This document shows, in pieces, positions 1 through 6,538 of a stretch of 6,538 nucleotides of DNA. Source of the DNA: Pseudomonadota bacterium (lineage in GTDB: Bacteria > Desulfobacterota > Desulfovibrionia > Desulfovibrionales > Desulfovibrionaceae); assembly GCA_023417745.1 (NCBI GenBank), contig JAEZEM010000152.1, forward strand, positions 1 through 6,538. The letters run 5' to 3'. Numbering within the stretch: the stretch's first letter is position 1; every line of letters starts with the position of its first letter. Made by a program: the position numbers and the translations under genes. Below the pieces are notes generated by a model. It made no database searches. It was not told the origin of the DNA and worked only from the letters and a program-made list of their open reading frames with translations.

Positions 1-215
1 GAAACGACGCCGCCGGGCGAATTGATGTACATGAAAATTTCTTTCTCGGGGTCTTCCGACTCGAGAAACAGGAGCTGGGCGCAGATCAGGTTGGCGACGT
101 AGTCGTCCACGGCGCTGCCAAGCAGGATGATGCGGTCACGCAGCAACCGCGAATAGATGTCATAGGCGCGTTCGGTGCGACCGGTCGTCTCGATGACAAT
201 AGGTATCGTGGCCAT
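1..215 (-). CDS. clpP: ATP-dependent Clp protease proteolytic subunit, N-terminal part (cut by window edge)
   Basis: Translation of the minus strand from the ATG at 213-215 gives 71 residues and runs off the left edge. It begins MATIPIVIETTGRTERAYDI, continues YSRLLRDRIILLG and reaches YINSPGGVV at residues 63-71. This is the N-terminal handle and first core strands of ClpP, the cytosolic serine peptidase that forms a double heptameric ring and is fed by ClpX or ClpA. Residues 66-69 (SPGG) include the glycines of the oxyanion-hole segment. The catalytic Ser, His and Asp lie beyond the edge, so they cannot be checked. Compared with the E. coli protein the start falls at the mature N-terminus, so there is no long propeptide. 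A purine-rich AGGGA ribosome site sits 5 nt upstream. The gene follows tig on the same strand across a 164-nt gap containing a strong hairpin. clpX is expected next, by analogy only. Confidence 0.96.
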   Translation of the reverse strand, partial: MATIPIVIETTGRTERAYDIYSRLLRDRIILLGSAVDDYVANLICAQLLFLESEDPEKEIFMYINSPGGVV

Positions 216-239
216 CTGCTTCCCTTTTGTAGGCCGGAG

Positions 240-259
240 GCGACGTTTTGCGACGTTTT
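240..259 (-). repeat. Tandem 10-bp repeat in the clpP leader
   Basis: The plus strand carries two adjacent perfect copies of gcgacgtttt (240-249 and 250-259); on the clpP sense strand this is AAAACGTCGC twice. The unit is about one helical turn, and the repeat ends 25 nt before the clpP ATG. The spacing would suit a protein binding two sites on one DNA face, but no regulator is identified and two short copies can arise by chance. Confidence 0.5.
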
Positions 260-287
260 TGTCGTCAAATCGGGACCGCCACATCCT

Positions 288-306
288 TCCGGCTTCGGTT
301 GCCGGA
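288..306 (-). other. Small stem-loop competing with the main tig-clpP hairpin
   Basis: TCCGGC (288-293) and GCCGGA (301-306) form a 6-bp stem with a 7-nt loop. Its right arm shares bases 304-306 with the larger 304-339 hairpin, so the two structures cannot both form completely. On the minus strand it lies just downstream of the large hairpin. There is no following T run, so it is not a canonical terminator. Confidence 0.35.
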
Positions 307-339
307 CAAAGCGGCCGCCATGACGCGGCCGCTTTGTCC
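304..339 (-). terminator. Perfect 15-bp stem-loop between tig and clpP
   Basis: Bases 304-318 and 325-339 are exact reverse complements (15 bp, GC-rich, including two GCGGCCGC octamers) around a 6-nt loop. It lies 40 nt after the tig stop. In the transcribed (minus) direction there is no T run after the stem, so it is not a textbook intrinsic terminator. The plus-strand side (340-357) is T-rich, but no plus-strand gene ends there. It may partly terminate tig transcripts, protect the tig 3' end or mark an mRNA processing point before clpP. The structure is certain from sequence; its role is inferred. Confidence 0.55.
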
Positions 340-379
340 TGGTTTCATTTCTTTCTTGCAAGAAGCGGTCCCGCTCCGT

Positions 380-1702
380 CTAGTCCTGGGTCTCTTCGCC
401 GGCCGGCTTTTCGGCCGGGGCGACCTTGGTCACCAGGGCGTTGGCGTAAATCAGGTCCGCCGCCTTGTCGCACAGCAGCTTGTCGCGCACCATGATCATG
501 AGGCCGTTGTCCTCATAGTAGCGCTTGAGCATGATGACGTCCTGGCCGGCCTGGGTCGAGAGGCGGTAGAAAAATGCGTCCATCTCCTGGGGCGTGACGG
601 TCAATTCTTCCTTCAGGGCCACGGCGGAGAGGAAAATCTGGGTCTTGACCAGTTCCTCGGCGCGCGGACGCATCTCGGCCTGGATATCGGCCAGGGTCTT
701 GCCGGTGGACTCCAGGCTCTTGCCCCGGCGCTCCAGCTGCCCCACGAAGTCCTCGACCATCTGTCCGAGCTGCTGCTCCACAACGGCGGGCGGCAGCGGG
801 AAGTCCAAGGAAGCCAGCAGGCTGTCCAGCAGCTTCTTCTGGGCCGAGGACCGGTGCAGGTCCTCGCGAGACTTCTTGTAGGACATGGTAATGGCTTCGC
901 GCATCTTGTCCAGGTTTTCGAAATTGCCGGCCTTCTTGGCCAGCTCGTCGTCCACCGGGGGCAGGCTGCGTTCCTTGATGACGTGGACGGCCACCTTCAT
1001 GGTGACGGTGCGGCCGGCCAGCTCGGTATTGATGAAGTCGGCCGGGAAGGTGACTTCGCCTTCGCCTTCGCTGCCCGAGGCGATGGTCTTGACCAGCTCT
1101 TCAAAGGCCGGCAGGGCCTGGCCTTCGCCCAGGGTCATCTCGAAGTTCTCGGCCCGAACGCCGGGAAGGGGCGTGCCGTTCTCAAAGGCTTCGAAGGTGA
1201 CGGACACGACTTCGCCGTCCTGGGCCGGGCGATTTTCGCTCAGCGGCTTCACTTCGGCCAGGTTCTTGCGCACCCGCTCGATGACGGATTCGATGTCGGC
1301 CTCGGAGACGAGGACGTCTTCCTCTTCCACGGCCTGGCCCTTGTATTCGGGCAGATCAAAAGCCGGGGCGTGCTCGAAGCTGAAGGTATATTCCAGGGGC
1401 TCGCCCTTGGTCAGGGCCGCTTCGCTCACGTCCAGGCCGGACAGCGGCGACAGCTTGAGCTCGCCCATGATCTCGTTGATGTGGACGTTGATGAGGTCGG
1501 TGGTGGCTTCGCTGACGATCTCTTTCTTGAAGCGCTGCTCGACGACGCTGGACGGCACCTTGCCCTTGCGGAAACCCTTAAGGTCGGTCCGGGAACGGAA
1601 CATGGCCACGGCGGAAGCCAGGGCGGCGTTGGCCTCTTCGGCCGGCACGGACACGGTGACCTGCGTTTTGACAGGCGAAAGCTGATTGACGGTATATTCC
1701 AA
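380..1702 (-). CDS. tig: Trigger factor, ribosome-bound chaperone and peptidyl-prolyl isomerase
   Basis: This 440-residue protein has the three trigger factor domains. The N-terminal ribosome-docking domain carries the signature GFRKGKVP at residues 43-50. An FKBP-like isomerase domain spans roughly 160-245, and the helical C-terminal substrate cradle roughly 245-430. The protein binds ribosomal protein L23 at the tunnel exit and shelters nascent chains in the cytosol. I place the start at TTG (1700-1702): GGAGG lies 5 nt upstream, and this start puts the signature at exactly residue 43, as in E. coli. An in-frame ATG 75 nt further upstream (1775-1777) would add 25 residues unlike any trigger factor N-terminus. 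An ATG directly after GGAGG is out of frame. In the isomerase domain the usual PGFE is LPAFE, which may lower prolyl isomerase activity. The protein ends with a short Ala/Pro/Glu tail. clpP follows on the same strand. Confidence 0.96.
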   Translation of the reverse strand: MEYTVNQLSPVKTQVTVSVPAEEANAALASAVAMFRSRTDLKGFRKGKVPSSVVEQRFKKEIVSEATTDLINVHINEIMGELKLSPLSGLDVSEAALTKGEPLEYTFSFEHAPAFDLPEYKGQAVEEEDVLVSEADIESVIERVRKNLAEVKPLSENRPAQDGEVVSVTFEAFENGTPLPGVRAENFEMTLGEGQALPAFEELVKTIASGSEGEGEVTFPADFINTELAGRTVTMKVAVHVIKERSLPPVDDELAKKAGNFENLDKMREAITMSYKKSREDLHRSSAQKKLLDSLLASLDFPLPPAVVEQQLGQMVEDFVGQLERRGKSLESTGKTLADIQAEMRPRAEELVKTQIFLSAVALKEELTVTPQEMDAFFYRLSTQAGQDVIMLKRYYEDNGLMIMVRDKLLCDKAADLIYANALVTKVAPAEKPAGEETQD

Positions 1703-1706
1703 GGCA

Positions 1707-1711
1707 TCCTC
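1707..1711 (-). promoter_or_regulatory. Ribosome binding site that decides the TTG start of tig
   Basis: The minus strand reads GGAGG, then ATGCC, then TTG. The 5-nt spacing fits initiation at the TTG. The ATG formed by the first three spacer bases abuts the GGAGG and is in another frame, so it should be a decoy. Confidence 0.75.
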
Positions 1712-1758
1712 CAAGATGTTCGCTGGCGGCCGGGCCGTCGCAGCGGATTTTCGGTCGT

Positions 1759-1787
1759 ATTCTGGAAAAAATCGCAAGCGAATACAA
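1759..1787 (-). promoter_or_regulatory. Candidate sigma70-type promoter for tig
   Basis: On the minus strand a TTGTAT -35 box (1782-1787) is followed by 17 bp and a CAGAAT -10 box (1759-1764), matching the consensus at 4 of 6 positions in the -10. Transcription would begin about 50 nt before the TTG start. The region is locally AT-rich (A6 at 1766-1771) inside a GC-rich window. The boxes also overlap a dyad, gtattc (1757-1762) and gaatac (1780-1785). Confidence 0.4.
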
Positions 1788-1836
1788 AATGGGTCATGCT
1801 ACAGGAAGCACCCCCAAATGAAAAGGGCAAAATACC

Positions 1837-1889
1837 CCGCCTCCGGCGGCGGCGGACCGCGCCGGAACATGGGGGCATAGGCGAGGCGG
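1837..1889 (-). terminator. Possible terminator after hyuB
   Basis: On the minus strand, downstream of the hyuB stop, CCGCCTC and GAGGCGG (1883-1889 with 1837-1843) can pair. Alternatively an inner stem forms from CCGGCG (1860-1865) with CGCCGG (1843-1848). Both are followed within a few bases by TATTTTGCCCTTTT. The T tract is broken and offset by G residues, so termination would be imperfect. The position between the hyu unit and the tig promoter candidate is what supports the call. Confidence 0.35.
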
Positions 1890-1902
1890 CGTCAAAAGGC
1901 AA

Positions 1903-3468
<1,566 letters not shown>

Positions 3469-3483
3469 GGCTGCTCCGTCCCG

Positions 3484-4230
3484 TCAACCGTTGCGGCGCG
3501 CGCCCTGGCGCGCCAGATAAGCCGAAAAATCCCCACTATACGCCCGACTCCCCACATGGGTGAGCTTGCCTGCCACACTCACATGGACTTTTCCGCCGAT
3601 GTCGCGCCAGCGTTTGCAAAAGGCGTAATCCTCGGGAAGGTAGTTCCGTGTCTCGGGATCGATCATGGTGTCGAAGAAGGCGAAATTGTCCGCCGCCGGC
3701 TCATTGATGCAGGCAAAGCCGTAGTGCAGTTCCGGGTAGGCCGCCGCCAGCCTTACCAGCACCTCGCGCCGGATCAGCATGAACCCCGTGGCCGCGTACT
3801 CCACTTCCAGAAACCCCTGGCCGTCCACCTGGCAGCCGGGCTTGAGTTTCACGGCGTAATCCAGACAGGCCGCCTCGGCCACGGCCGGCGGCGTGTCGGC
3901 CGGTTGCGCCACCAGCCGCGACACGTCCAGCCCCTTGACCGGATAGACGCCGCAGACCACGTCCTTGCCGGCGCCGAGCAGATGCGGCACGAGCAGCGGC
4001 TCGAAAGCGATATCGGCGTCGATAAAAAGCAGATGCGTGGCCGATTCGTCTCGCAGCACGGCGTTGGCGATGGAATTGCGCGCCCGGGTAATGAGGCTCT
4101 CGTGGCAGGGGGTGAGCAGCCGAAACGGCGTCCTGGCCCGGTTGAGCACGTCCTTAAGGCTCATCATGGCGAGCATGTACGGCACAGTGACCATGCCGCC
4201 AAAGCACGGCGTACCGATGACGAGCGTCAC
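3484..4230 (-). CDS. GT-A-type glycosyltransferase-like protein between hyuA and hyuB
   Basis: The predicted protein has 248 residues, no signal peptide and no membrane span. It begins MTLVIGTPCFGG and carries ITRARN (47-52), a hydrophobic strand ending in FIDADI with a DxD-type DAD at 71-73, CGVYP (93-97), TGFMLIRREV (148-157), an acidic pair in LPEDYAF (E200, D201) and LTHVGS with H225. In GT-A glycosyltransferases the DxD binds metal and nucleotide sugar, a later acidic residue acts in catalysis and a late His can complete the metal site. Donor and acceptor are unknown. I prefer the GTG start at 4228-4230, with AGGG 7 nt upstream. The only in-frame ATG (4309-4311) would overlap hyuA by 23 nt and add an Arg-rich leader that is an out-of-frame reading of hyuA's end. 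The gene lies 58 nt after hyuA and 15 nt before hyuB. Nothing in it suggests a hydantoinase subunit. The fold call is firm, the function is not. Confidence 0.8.
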   Translation of the reverse strand: MTLVIGTPCFGGMVTVPYMLAMMSLKDVLNRARTPFRLLTPCHESLITRARNSIANAVLRDESATHLLFIDADIAFEPLLVPHLLGAGKDVVCGVYPVKGLDVSRLVAQPADTPPAVAEAACLDYAVKLKPGCQVDGQGFLEVEYAATGFMLIRREVLVRLAAAYPELHYGFACINEPAADNFAFFDTMIDPETRNYLPEDYAFCKRWRDIGGKVHVSVAGKLTHVGSRAYSGDFSAYLARQGARRNG

Positions 4231-4274
4231 GCGCTCGCCCTGCCCCGGCCGGAGCGCGACCGGGCAAAACCCCG

Positions 4275-4297
4275 AAAAACGGCGCCGGTCACGCCGT
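4275..4297 (-). terminator. Weak terminator-like hairpin over the hyuA stop codon
   Basis: On the minus strand ACGGCG (4292-4297) pairs with CGCCGT (4279-4284) around a 7-nt loop that contains the hyuA TGA, and five T's run from the end of the stem (4275-4279). A 6-bp stem with a short T run could reduce readthrough from hyuA into the downstream genes. While ribosomes terminate at the stop inside the loop the hairpin would be masked, so any effect would depend on translation. Confidence 0.3.
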
Positions 4298-6277
4298 CGC
4301 CGCCCGCCCACCGTCCACGTTGATGACCAGATTCCCGAACCCGTCCACTTCGGCCGAAGCCCCGGGCGGCAGGAAGGTCGTGGCCGAGGTCTCGGCCACC
4401 AGGGCCGGACCGGACAGGGTGTTGCCGGGCAAGAGCTTGTCGCGGTCGTACCACATGGCCACCTGCTCCGCGCCCTGCCAGATAAGCGGCCGCCAGCCGA
4501 TAAGCGCCTCGGCCGGCACGCCGGCCACCAGCCGCTCGGCTTCGGTGAACTGCGGTTTGTCGGTGATGACCCGGGCCCGGATGCGAAGCGTCACGATCTC
4601 GATGACGGTCTTGGGATGCTTGAAGCCAAAGACCGCCTCGTGGCGGTTGTGGAAAGCCAAAAACGGGTCGGCCACGAACCGGATGGGCAGTTCGTGGGAC
4701 TGGCCCTGATAGCGCATGTCGAGCTGGCGTTCGAGAACCATGCGCGCGCCCGGGGCTTCCTCGGCCATGATCTGGCGGGCCCGGGTTTCGAGATTGCCGA
4801 AAAGCCCGGCCACCTCGATGAGATCGGTTTTGTCCGAAGCGGCCATGACCGTTTCGGAAAAATCGCGCACGACGTCGGCGAAAAGCATCCCCAAGGCCGA
4901 GAACAGTCCCGGATGGCGCGGCACGACAACCGTTTTGACGCCCAAAAGCTTGGCCAGGGACACGGCGTGCAGTCCGCCGGCCCCGCCGTAGGAGAGCAGG
5001 GCGAAATCGGCCGGATCGTGGCCGCGTTCCACGGAAATGACCCGGATGGCCCGCTCCATGGCCGCCTCGGCCACGGCAATGACGCCCTCGGCCGCCTCGA
5101 CGGCGGTCAGGCCGCCGGCCGCGCCCAGAGCCGTGAACAATTCCGGCAGCCGCTCAGGGAAAAGCGGCATCTGGCCGCCCAGGAAATGGTCCGGGGACAG
5201 CCGGCCCAAAAACAGGTTGGCGTCGGTGACGGTCAGTCCGTCGCCCTGGCCGTAGCAGGCCGGGCCGGGATCGGCTCCGGCGCTTTCGGGGCCAACCACC
5301 AGCGCGCCGCCGGCGTCGAGGCGGGCCAGGGAGCCGCCGCCCGCGCCCACGGTGTGGATGTCGAGCATGGACGTCTTGATGGGCAGCCCGGCAAGCTCGG
5401 TCTCGGCGGCCATGGACAGCGCGCCGTCCAGGAGCGAGACGTCGGTGGAGGTGCCGCCCATGTCGAAGGTGACGAGCCGGTCGAAGCCCGACGCCTTGCC
5501 CATGGCCAGGGCCGCGACCACGCCGCCGGCCGGGCCGGACAGCACCGTGCGTACGGGTTCGCGCCGGGCGGTCTCGGCCCGGATGAGTCCGCCGCTCGAC
5601 TGCATGACGCACAACTGCGCCCCCTCGGGCAGACCGGCGGCCAGATCGCCGAGATAGCCGGCCATGACCGGGGCCACGTAGGCGTTGGCCACGGTGGTGG
5701 CGGCCCGCTCGTATTCGCGAAATTCGGCCAGGATGTCCGAGGACAGCGACACCGACAGCCCGGCCTCGGCCAGGGCCTCGCCGAGGCGCAGCTCGTGTTC
5801 GGGCTTGAGAAAGGAAAAAAGCAGGCACACGGCAGCAGACTGCGCCCCGGAGGCGGCCACCCGGGCCACGAGCTCGCCGATGGCCTCGGCGGAAAGCTCT
5901 TCGATCACCTGGCCCTCGGCGCTCACCCGCCCGGGCGCGCCGAAGCGCAAGGCCTCGGGCACCAGACACGGCTCCTTGCGGCTGGCCAGATCGTAAAGCT
6001 CCGGCCGGTTCTGGCGGCCGATGGCGATGATGTCTTCAAAACCCTGATTGGTCACGAAGGCCGTGACCGCGCCCCGGCGTTCGAGCAGGGCGTTGGTGGC
6101 CACGGTGGAGCCGTGCATGACGCTCCGGGCCGGGACAGGCAGGCGGGCAAGGCCCAAAAGCACGGCCCGGGCTGGATTGTCCGGACTCGACGGCAATTTG
6201 ACCACGACAAAGCCGTCGTCCGTCCAGCAGATGACATCGGTAAACGTGCCGCCGGTATCCACGCCGACAACGGCCAT
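4289..6277 (-). CDS. hyuA: Hydantoinase A/oxoprolinase family protein (HyuA-type ATPase subunit)
   Basis: This 662-residue protein is a full-length HyuA-type subunit. The N-terminal actin-like nucleotide-binding domain opens with VGVDTGGTFTD (4-14) and HGSTVATNALLERRGA (55-70). The second domain has QSSGGLI (226-232), SGPAGGV (247-253), FDMGGTSTDV (271-280), TVGAGGGS (309-316), ESAGADPGPACYG (331-343), TDAN (351-354) and SYGGAGGLHA (429-438). A C-terminal beta-rich part includes MRYQGQ (521-526) and ends near GFGNLVI. Members phosphorylate or otherwise activate a cyclic amide with ATP so that the B subunit can open the ring. The substrate (hydantoin, N-methylhydantoin, 5-oxoproline or other) cannot be told from motifs. 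The ATG at 6275-6277 has AGGGGG 4 nt upstream. It heads the apparent operon, followed by a glycosyltransferase-like gene and hyuB. The leader holds two promoter candidates. No frameshift or missing ATP-binding motif is seen. Confidence 0.94.
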   Translation of the reverse strand: MAVVGVDTGGTFTDVICWTDDGFVVVKLPSSPDNPARAVLLGLARLPVPARSVMHGSTVATNALLERRGAVTAFVTNQGFEDIIAIGRQNRPELYDLASRKEPCLVPEALRFGAPGRVSAEGQVIEELSAEAIGELVARVAASGAQSAAVCLLFSFLKPEHELRLGEALAEAGLSVSLSSDILAEFREYERAATTVANAYVAPVMAGYLGDLAAGLPEGAQLCVMQSSGGLIRAETARREPVRTVLSGPAGGVVAALAMGKASGFDRLVTFDMGGTSTDVSLLDGALSMAAETELAGLPIKTSMLDIHTVGAGGGSLARLDAGGALVVGPESAGADPGPACYGQGDGLTVTDANLFLGRLSPDHFLGGQMPLFPERLPELFTALGAAGGLTAVEAAEGVIAVAEAAMERAIRVISVERGHDPADFALLSYGGAGGLHAVSLAKLLGVKTVVVPRHPGLFSALGMLFADVVRDFSETVMAASDKTDLIEVAGLFGNLETRARQIMAEEAPGARMVLERQLDMRYQGQSHELPIRFVADPFLAFHNRHEAVFGFKHPKTVIEIVTLRIRARVITDKPQFTEAERLVAGVPAEALIGWRPLIWQGAEQVAMWYDRDKLLPGNTLSGPALVAETSATTFLPPGASAEVDGFGNLVINVDGGRAATA

Positions 6278-6348
6278 CGCGCCCCCTTTTTCCCTTTCTG
6301 CAAGAGATGGCAGCTACCTGGTTGACGAAAATGAACAGCGTCCCGCGC

Positions 6349-6364
6349 AGCAAAGCGCGGACCA
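6349..6364 (-). promoter_or_regulatory. Candidate sigma54 (-24/-12) promoter for hyuA
   Basis: The minus strand reads TGGTCCGCGCTTTGCT. This matches the sigma54 consensus TGGCACG-N4-TTGCW at 10 of 12 defined positions, with the invariant GG and GC exactly 10 bp apart. Transcription would start near 6338, leaving a leader of about 60 nt before hyuA. It coincides with a short hairpin, CCGCGC (6343-6348) with GCGCGG (6355-6360). A single match in GC-rich DNA can be accidental, and no enhancer-binding activator gene is in the window. Confidence 0.4.
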
Positions 6365-6368
6365 GGGA

Positions 6369-6394
6369 GGCGCGCCGGCAAAAAAACGCGCGCC
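6369..6394. repeat. Inverted repeat GGCGCGC / GCGCGCC upstream of hyuA
   Basis: Seven-base perfect arms at 6369-6375 and 6388-6394 flank a 12-nt centre containing seven A's. It sits directly upstream of the sigma54-like element. On the hyuA sense strand the seven T's fall inside the loop, which argues against an intrinsic terminator. It could be an operator or a bent protein-binding site. Confidence 0.45.
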
Positions 6395-6433
6395 GTTCCC
6401 GGGCGGCTGGGCCATCCCGGGCCGGGCGGAACC

Positions 6434-6461
6434 ACTATTGCGGATTTCCGATTTTTTTCAA
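6434..6461 (-). promoter_or_regulatory. Candidate sigma70-type promoter upstream of hyuA
   Basis: On the minus strand TTGAAA (6456-6461, 5 of 6 consensus bases) lies 16 bp from AATAGT (6434-6439, 4 of 6). It is in the most AT-rich part of the leader and would give a transcript leader of about 150 nt. It is an alternative or addition to the sigma54-like element at 6349-6364. Confidence 0.35.
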
Positions 6462-6463
6462 GG

Positions 6464-6502
6464 GGCAACGCCGCCGCGTCACGACGACGTGACGGCGTTG
6501 CC
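6464..6502. terminator. Strong bulged hairpin at the right edge (terminator or regulatory dyad)
   Basis: GGCAACGCC (6464-6472) pairs with GGCGTTGCC (6494-6502). Inside, after a 5-nt one-sided bulge, GTCACG (6478-6483) pairs with CGTGAC (6488-6493) around the loop acga. It lies about 20 nt after a possible minus-strand stop codon at 6522-6524, which fits a gene end. Neither strand has a T run directly after the stem, so an intrinsic terminator is not proven. The inner 16-bp palindrome could instead be a binding site, at about -140 to -155 from the sigma54-like start. Confidence 0.45.
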
Positions 6503-6521
6503 ATGGAATCGAAAGGAAGGA

Positions 6522-6538
6522 TTAGAGGTTTTTGGCCA
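6522..6538 (-). CDS. Possible last codons of an unidentified minus-strand gene
   Basis: The minus strand from the right edge can be read as a partial codon, then Ala-Lys-Asn-Leu and TAA (6522-6524). The only support is that a strong hairpin follows and the neighbouring genes run the same way. Five codons cannot establish a gene. An alternative is a plus-strand gene starting near or beyond the edge, since AAAGGAAGG at 6511-6519 resembles a ribosome site on that strand. Confidence 0.2.

Noticed and set aside
1703..1777. N-terminal extension of trigger factor from the ATG at 1777
   Set aside because: The added 25 residues do not resemble trigger factor, they overlap the promoter candidate, and the TTG with its GGAGG fits family length better.
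4231..4311. N-terminal extension of the glycosyltransferase-like protein from the ATG at 4311
   Set aside because: It overlaps hyuA out of frame and gives an Arg-rich leader. The conserved first strand begins right after the GTG at 4230.
5154..5969. 271-codon minus-strand frame inside hyuA
   Set aside because: It is an Arg-rich out-of-frame reading of hyuA, with no ribosome site and no recognisable domain.
3965..6325. 786-codon open frame on the plus strand opposite hyuA
   Set aside because: Same explanation. The minus frame has unmistakable HyuA motifs throughout, so the stop-free antisense frame reflects codon bias.
6397..6425. Repeated CCCGGG blocks in the hyuA leader
   Set aside because: Short self-complementary GC words are expected in DNA this GC-rich, and no consistent longer stem emerges.
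6503..6538. Plus-strand open frame starting ATG at 6503 and running off the edge
   Set aside because: A hairpin arm lies directly upstream in place of a ribosome site, and twelve codons with no recognisable motif are not enough.

Overview
The window looks like a chromosomal stretch of a GC-rich sulfate-reducing deltaproteobacterium of the Desulfovibrio group. That placement is an inference. It rests on high GC, on a tig-clpP pair in the order usual for Desulfovibrionaceae, and on a trigger factor N-terminus of the form I associate with that group. All coding regions that I can support lie on the minus strand, so transcription runs from the right edge to the left edge.

In transcription order: (1) At 6522-6538 there is possibly the last few codons of an unidentified minus-strand gene, followed by a strong bulged hairpin (6464-6502). 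(2) A leader of about 245 bp (6278-6521) contains inverted repeats, a sigma70-like promoter candidate and a sigma54-like -24/-12 candidate. (3) hyuA (4289-6277) is an ATPase-type subunit of the hydantoinase/5-oxoprolinase family. (4) A small GT-A-type glycosyltransferase-like gene (3484-4230, GTG start) follows, with a weak terminator-like hairpin over the hyuA stop. (5) hyuB (1903-3468) is the partner amidohydrolase-type subunit, 15 nt after the glycosyltransferase gene. (6) A 200-bp gap (1703-1902) holds a possible terminator for the hyu unit and a candidate promoter for tig. (7) tig (380-1702) encodes trigger factor and most likely starts at TTG. (8) A 164-bp gap (216-379) holds a perfect 15-bp stem-loop and a tandem 10-bp repeat. 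(9) clpP follows, with only its first 71 codons present (1-215).

The window therefore joins two functional units. The right two thirds is a small metabolic operon predicted to open a cyclic amide (hydantoin, oxoproline or a related ring) at the cost of ATP. Its substrate cannot be read from sequence, and no acetone-carboxylase-like third subunit, carbamoylase, racemase or transporter is present here. The left third is conserved protein quality control: a ribosome-bound chaperone followed by the protease subunit, with clpX and lon expected beyond the left edge by analogy.

The least ordinary point is the glycosyltransferase-like gene lying between hyuA and hyuB, which are normally adjacent or fused. 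I found no mobile element, CRISPR array, tRNA or rRNA. I see no clear evidence of an undescribed system beyond that insertion and the regulatory candidates listed.
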